Source: Aquificaceae bacterium
Lineage (GTDB): Bacteria > Aquificota > Aquificia > Aquificales > Aquificaceae
Reading direction: 5' to 3'
NCBI GenBank assembly: GCA_025057455.1
Contig: JANWWY010000008.1
Location: 1-51,331 of the forward strand
Length of the DNA stretch: 51,331 nt
Shown one piece after another: positions 49,964-51,331 of the stretch. How positions within the stretch are numbered: the first letter of the stretch is position 1; each line of letters starts with the position of its first letter. The position numbers and the translations under genes are program-made. The notes under the pieces were generated by a model. The model saw only the letters and a list, made by a program, of their open reading frames with translations, did not search any database and was not told the origin of the DNA.

Positions 49964-50600
49964 CGGCCCTTAGGGCTTCTTCTCTTTGCAGGCAGGTGGC
50001 GCATACACCGCAGGGAGGCTCTGTACCCATATAGCAAGAATAGGTCTTTTCAAAGGGGACTCCTAGGCTTTTCCCAAGTCTTGCAATGTCTATTTTACTA
50101 AAGCCAAGAAAAGGTGCATATAGATGTATTCTTCTTTTTGTCCTTGCTACATAGGCAGAACCCGCATTTATGGCAGCTTCCATAGCCGTTATAAACTCCA
50201 CTCTACAATCGGGGTAGGGGGTGTCTAAGGCATGAACGCCTATGGCTATGTGGTCAATCTCAAGGCTATCCGCAAAGGAGCCAGCTATGGCCAAGAAAAC
50301 TAAATTTCTCATTGGAACGTTTGTGGCTGGCACTTCTTGAGTGTACGAACCCGTTGGCACTTCAGGACCACCTTCCAAGAGGGCAGAGTTTCTTATAAAC
50401 CTGTAGTGGGGCACTTCTACGAGGATATGTTCTTTCACTTCTGCAATGCTTGCCAACTGCTTTGCATACTTCAGCTCTACCTTGTGCCTTTGTCCATAAT
50501 CAAAGGAAATGGCATAGACTTGCTGGAATTCCCTTTTGCATAACCACAGTAATGTGGCACTATCCATTCCACCAGAAAGTAGCACTATAACCTTTTTCAT
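49950..50600 (-). CDS. queC: 7-cyano-7-deazaguanine synthase QueC
   Basis: QueC converts CDG to preQ0, the last step before reduction to preQ1 in queuosine synthesis. The 216-residue protein has the PP-loop VLLSGGMDSATLLW and the zinc ligands CYMGTEPPCGVCATC at the end. The ATG lies 7 nt after the 3' end of tRNA-Leu with no Shine-Dalgarno, so it must be transcribed from the tRNA promoter. tgt in this window uses its product. Confidence 0.95.
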   Translation of the reverse strand: MKKVIVLLSGGMDSATLLWLCKREFQQVYAISFDYGQRHKVELKYAKQLASIAEVKEHILVEVPHYRFIRNSALLEGGPEVPTGSYTQEVPATNVPMRNLVFLAIAGSFADSLEIDHIAIGVHALDTPYPDCRVEFITAMEAAINAGSAYVARTKRRIHLYAPFLGFSKIDIARLGKSLGVPFEKTYSCYMGTEPPCGVCATCLQREEALRAVMQA

Positions 50601-50607
50601 GGCATAC

Positions 50608-50691
50608 TGCCGGAGGCGGGAGTCGAACCCGCACGCCCTTGCGGGCGGGGGATTTTGAATCCCCTGCGTCTGCCAGTTCCGCCACTCCGGC
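50608..50691 (-). tRNA. tRNA-Leu (anticodon CAA)
   Basis: The 84-nt sequence folds as a class II tRNA on the minus strand. The acceptor stem is GCCGGAG/CTCCGGC, the D arm lies in TGGCGGAACTGGCAGACGCA, the anticodon stem is GGGGA/TCCCC with loop TTCAAAA (CAA), the long variable arm is CGCCCGCAAGGGCG, and the T loop is GTTCGACTC. The discriminator is A. CCA is not encoded; the following bases are GTATGCC. The queC start follows directly. Confidence 0.95.
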
Positions 50692-50706
50692 TAGGAATGT
50701 ATTAGT

Positions 50707-50735
50707 ATTATAGTTGCAATTTTGTAATTTGCCAG
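50707..50735 (-). promoter_or_regulatory. Promoter of tRNA-Leu and queC
   Basis: On the minus strand CTGGCA (50730-50735) and a perfect TATAAT (50707-50712) are separated by 17 bp. Transcription would start about 8-9 nt before the tRNA 5' end at 50691, so only a short 5' leader must be removed. Confidence 0.6.
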
Positions 50736-51176
50736 AAAATATATAAAACCCCTTGTCAAAAGTTCATTTTTGAGTTTATGCCAAAAGTTGTGATGCGCCT
50801 ACGCATAGGGCAATATTATAACTCCTTGTTGGTTGTCTTTGGGTCCTGAAAATTTCTTTTCCACAGTATACCCACGGATTATGATAAACAGAAGGGACAA
50901 ATTGCACGAGTTTGGGCTAAGCGGGGACACGAAAAGGGGTTGGATAGGTCGTCAATTCTCCTGTTTAAATAGGCTTACTTTGATGCCTATGACAACCGTC
51001 AGGGCCGAGATTACAGTTATAACCTCCGTTGGGTTCATAAGAAAACCAGTCCCAAAGTCCTTGCTGAAAACAGGTAAATAGCAGTATAAACTCATATCTA
51101 AACCCTTTTTACACTTCCTAAGAAGGACAGCATAAAGCCAAATTACAAAGCATTAGAATTATCCTTTGAAAAGTTC
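50736..51176. other. Mostly non-coding stretch right of tRNA-Leu
   Basis: This 441-bp stretch is the first long gene-poor region in the window. It holds a small hairpin at 50793-50806 (ATGCG, CCTA, CGCAT), a second TTGACA on the minus strand (50754-50759) without a matching -10, and the short minus-strand ORF listed separately. A plus-strand frame at 50833-51081 has no Shine-Dalgarno or recognisable features and is read as chance. I see no tRNA, rRNA or transposon remains in it. Confidence 0.5.
50952..51095 (-). CDS. Possible small single-helix membrane protein
   Basis: A 47-residue minus-strand frame starts MSLYCYLPVFSKDF and contains a strongly hydrophobic segment (EVITVISALTVVIGIKVSLF) followed by a charged end KQEN. 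The segment has the length of one membrane helix. The frame stays open upstream for about 19 more codons without a standard start codon. No Shine-Dalgarno is visible. It is either a small membrane protein, the remnant of a larger one, or chance. Confidence 0.3.
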   Translation of the reverse strand: MSLYCYLPVFSKDFGTGFLMNPTEVITVISALTVVIGIKVSLFKQEN

Positions 51177-51215
51177 TTGACAAATTTAGACAGTATGTAA
51201 AACTATACTAAAAAA

Positions 51216-51299
51216 GTTTAGTGAATTCCCCTAACGTCTTTTTCCGCCTTGTCAAGAGTCTACTTTAGCTTCCTACGCTGGACTTAGGGAATTCTAAAC
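51216..51299. repeat. Long bulged inverted repeat, possible structured RNA
   Basis: The left arm (51216-51238) and right arm (51281-51299) are inverted copies with 19 matching positions and small bulges. They share GTTTAG, AATTCCC and CTAA blocks, including a GAATTC in each arm. The loop is 42 nt. TTGACA at 51177-51182 lies upstream on the plus strand, but the best -10 (TATACT, 51204-51209) is 21 bp away, longer than normal. The structure could be a small RNA, an operator pair or an element end. It is too short for 6S RNA by itself. Confidence 0.4.
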
Positions 51300-51312
51300 A
51301 TTATTTAAAAGA

Positions 51313-51325
51313 TTCTCCAGGAGAA
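51313..51325. repeat. Short palindrome near the right edge
   Basis: TTCTCC and GGAGAA flank a single central A, forming a perfect 6-bp inverted repeat. The right arm includes AGGAGA, which could also serve as a Shine-Dalgarno for a gene beginning beyond the window. Confidence 0.3.
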
Positions 51326-51331
51326 ACACCC

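Noticed and set aside
50754-50759. Second promoter for tRNA-Leu from the upstream TTGACA
   Set aside because: No -10 box is found 16-18 bp downstream; the CTGGCA/TATAAT pair fits far better.
50833-51081. Plus-strand open frame of 82 codons right of tRNA-Leu
   Set aside because: No Shine-Dalgarno, low-complexity composition without a recognisable domain, and its second half is antisense to a more protein-like hydrophobic frame.
51177-51209. Standard sigma-70 promoter for the right-end hairpin
   Set aside because: TTGACA is perfect, but the best -10 (TATACT) is 21 bp away, too far for a normal promoter; it is mentioned only as a possibility.
51216-51299. 6S RNA gene
   Set aside because: 6S RNA is a longer rod of ~150-200 nt with a central bubble; only an 84-nt hairpin is visible, though the window ends soon after.

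Overview
The window looks like a chromosomal piece of a thermophilic, chemolithoautotrophic bacterium of the Aquificaceae (Hydrogenobacter/Thermocrinis type). The reasons are a sox thiosulfate-oxidation cluster without soxCD, complex I subunits in the Campylobacterota/Aquificota style, a citramalate route to isoleucine, arginine codons that are mostly AGG/AGA with much ATA, extremely tight gene packing (most neighbours overlap or lie within 20 bp), and no mobile elements. The assignment is inferred from gene content and style; no marker rRNA is present.

Layout. 1-1672: minus-strand nuoI-J-K-L (nuoL cut by the left edge). 1728-17352: mostly minus-strand housekeeping genes (rimO, a SoxH-like metallo-hydrolase, tsaD, ctpA, cimA, dnaG, kdsB, a PyrK/NfnA-like flavoprotein, ferredoxin, flavin reductase, pgsA, a lipoate ligase), interrupted by plus-strand fmt, hemD-lpxC and a small DUF2892 membrane protein. 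17373-28984: a long plus-strand run with a propeller/MoxR-like ATPase, RNase G, a BamD-like lipoprotein, rsfS, a LapA-LapB-like fusion, an MglA GTPase with its partner, a two-component system, a SCO1 protein and rsmG. 28954-31951: minus-strand trmI, a small secreted protein and lepA. 32089-38505: the sox cluster (thioredoxin-like, soxY, soxZ, soxA, soxX, soxB, a DUF302 protein, a SoxH-like hydrolase). 38488-40458: lipA and tgt, divergent. 40409-49963: a TPR protein, flgB-flgC-fliE-fliF-fliM-fliN, a secreted thioredoxin-like protein, a TolC-like protein, ccdA, hisH and pyrF. 49950-50691: queC directly behind tRNA-Leu(CAA). 50692-51331 is mostly non-coding: a tRNA promoter, a possible small membrane ORF and an 84-nt bulged hairpin.

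The functional themes are sulfur oxidation in the periplasm (sox, CcdA and thioredoxins for thiol supply, SCO1 for oxidase copper), envelope biogenesis (LpxC, KdsB, LapAB-like, BamD-like, TolC-like), motility (flagellar rod and C-ring, MglA) and tRNA/rRNA modification (tsaD, rimO, tgt, queC, trmI, rsmG, rsfS).

The most unusual observations concern gene expression. Genes that start divergent units have a TANNNT -10 box only 7-11 nt before the start codon and no Shine-Dalgarno, so their mRNAs are probably leaderless. In the shortest gaps (15-20 bp) the two -10 boxes overlap on opposite strands. Genes inside operons, such as sox, carry strong Shine-Dalgarno sites instead. queC begins 7 nt after the tRNA-Leu 3' end and would become leaderless once the tRNA is processed. 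rsmG appears to start at an AUU codon behind a GGAGGA site. All of this is read by eye; no searches or folding programs were run.
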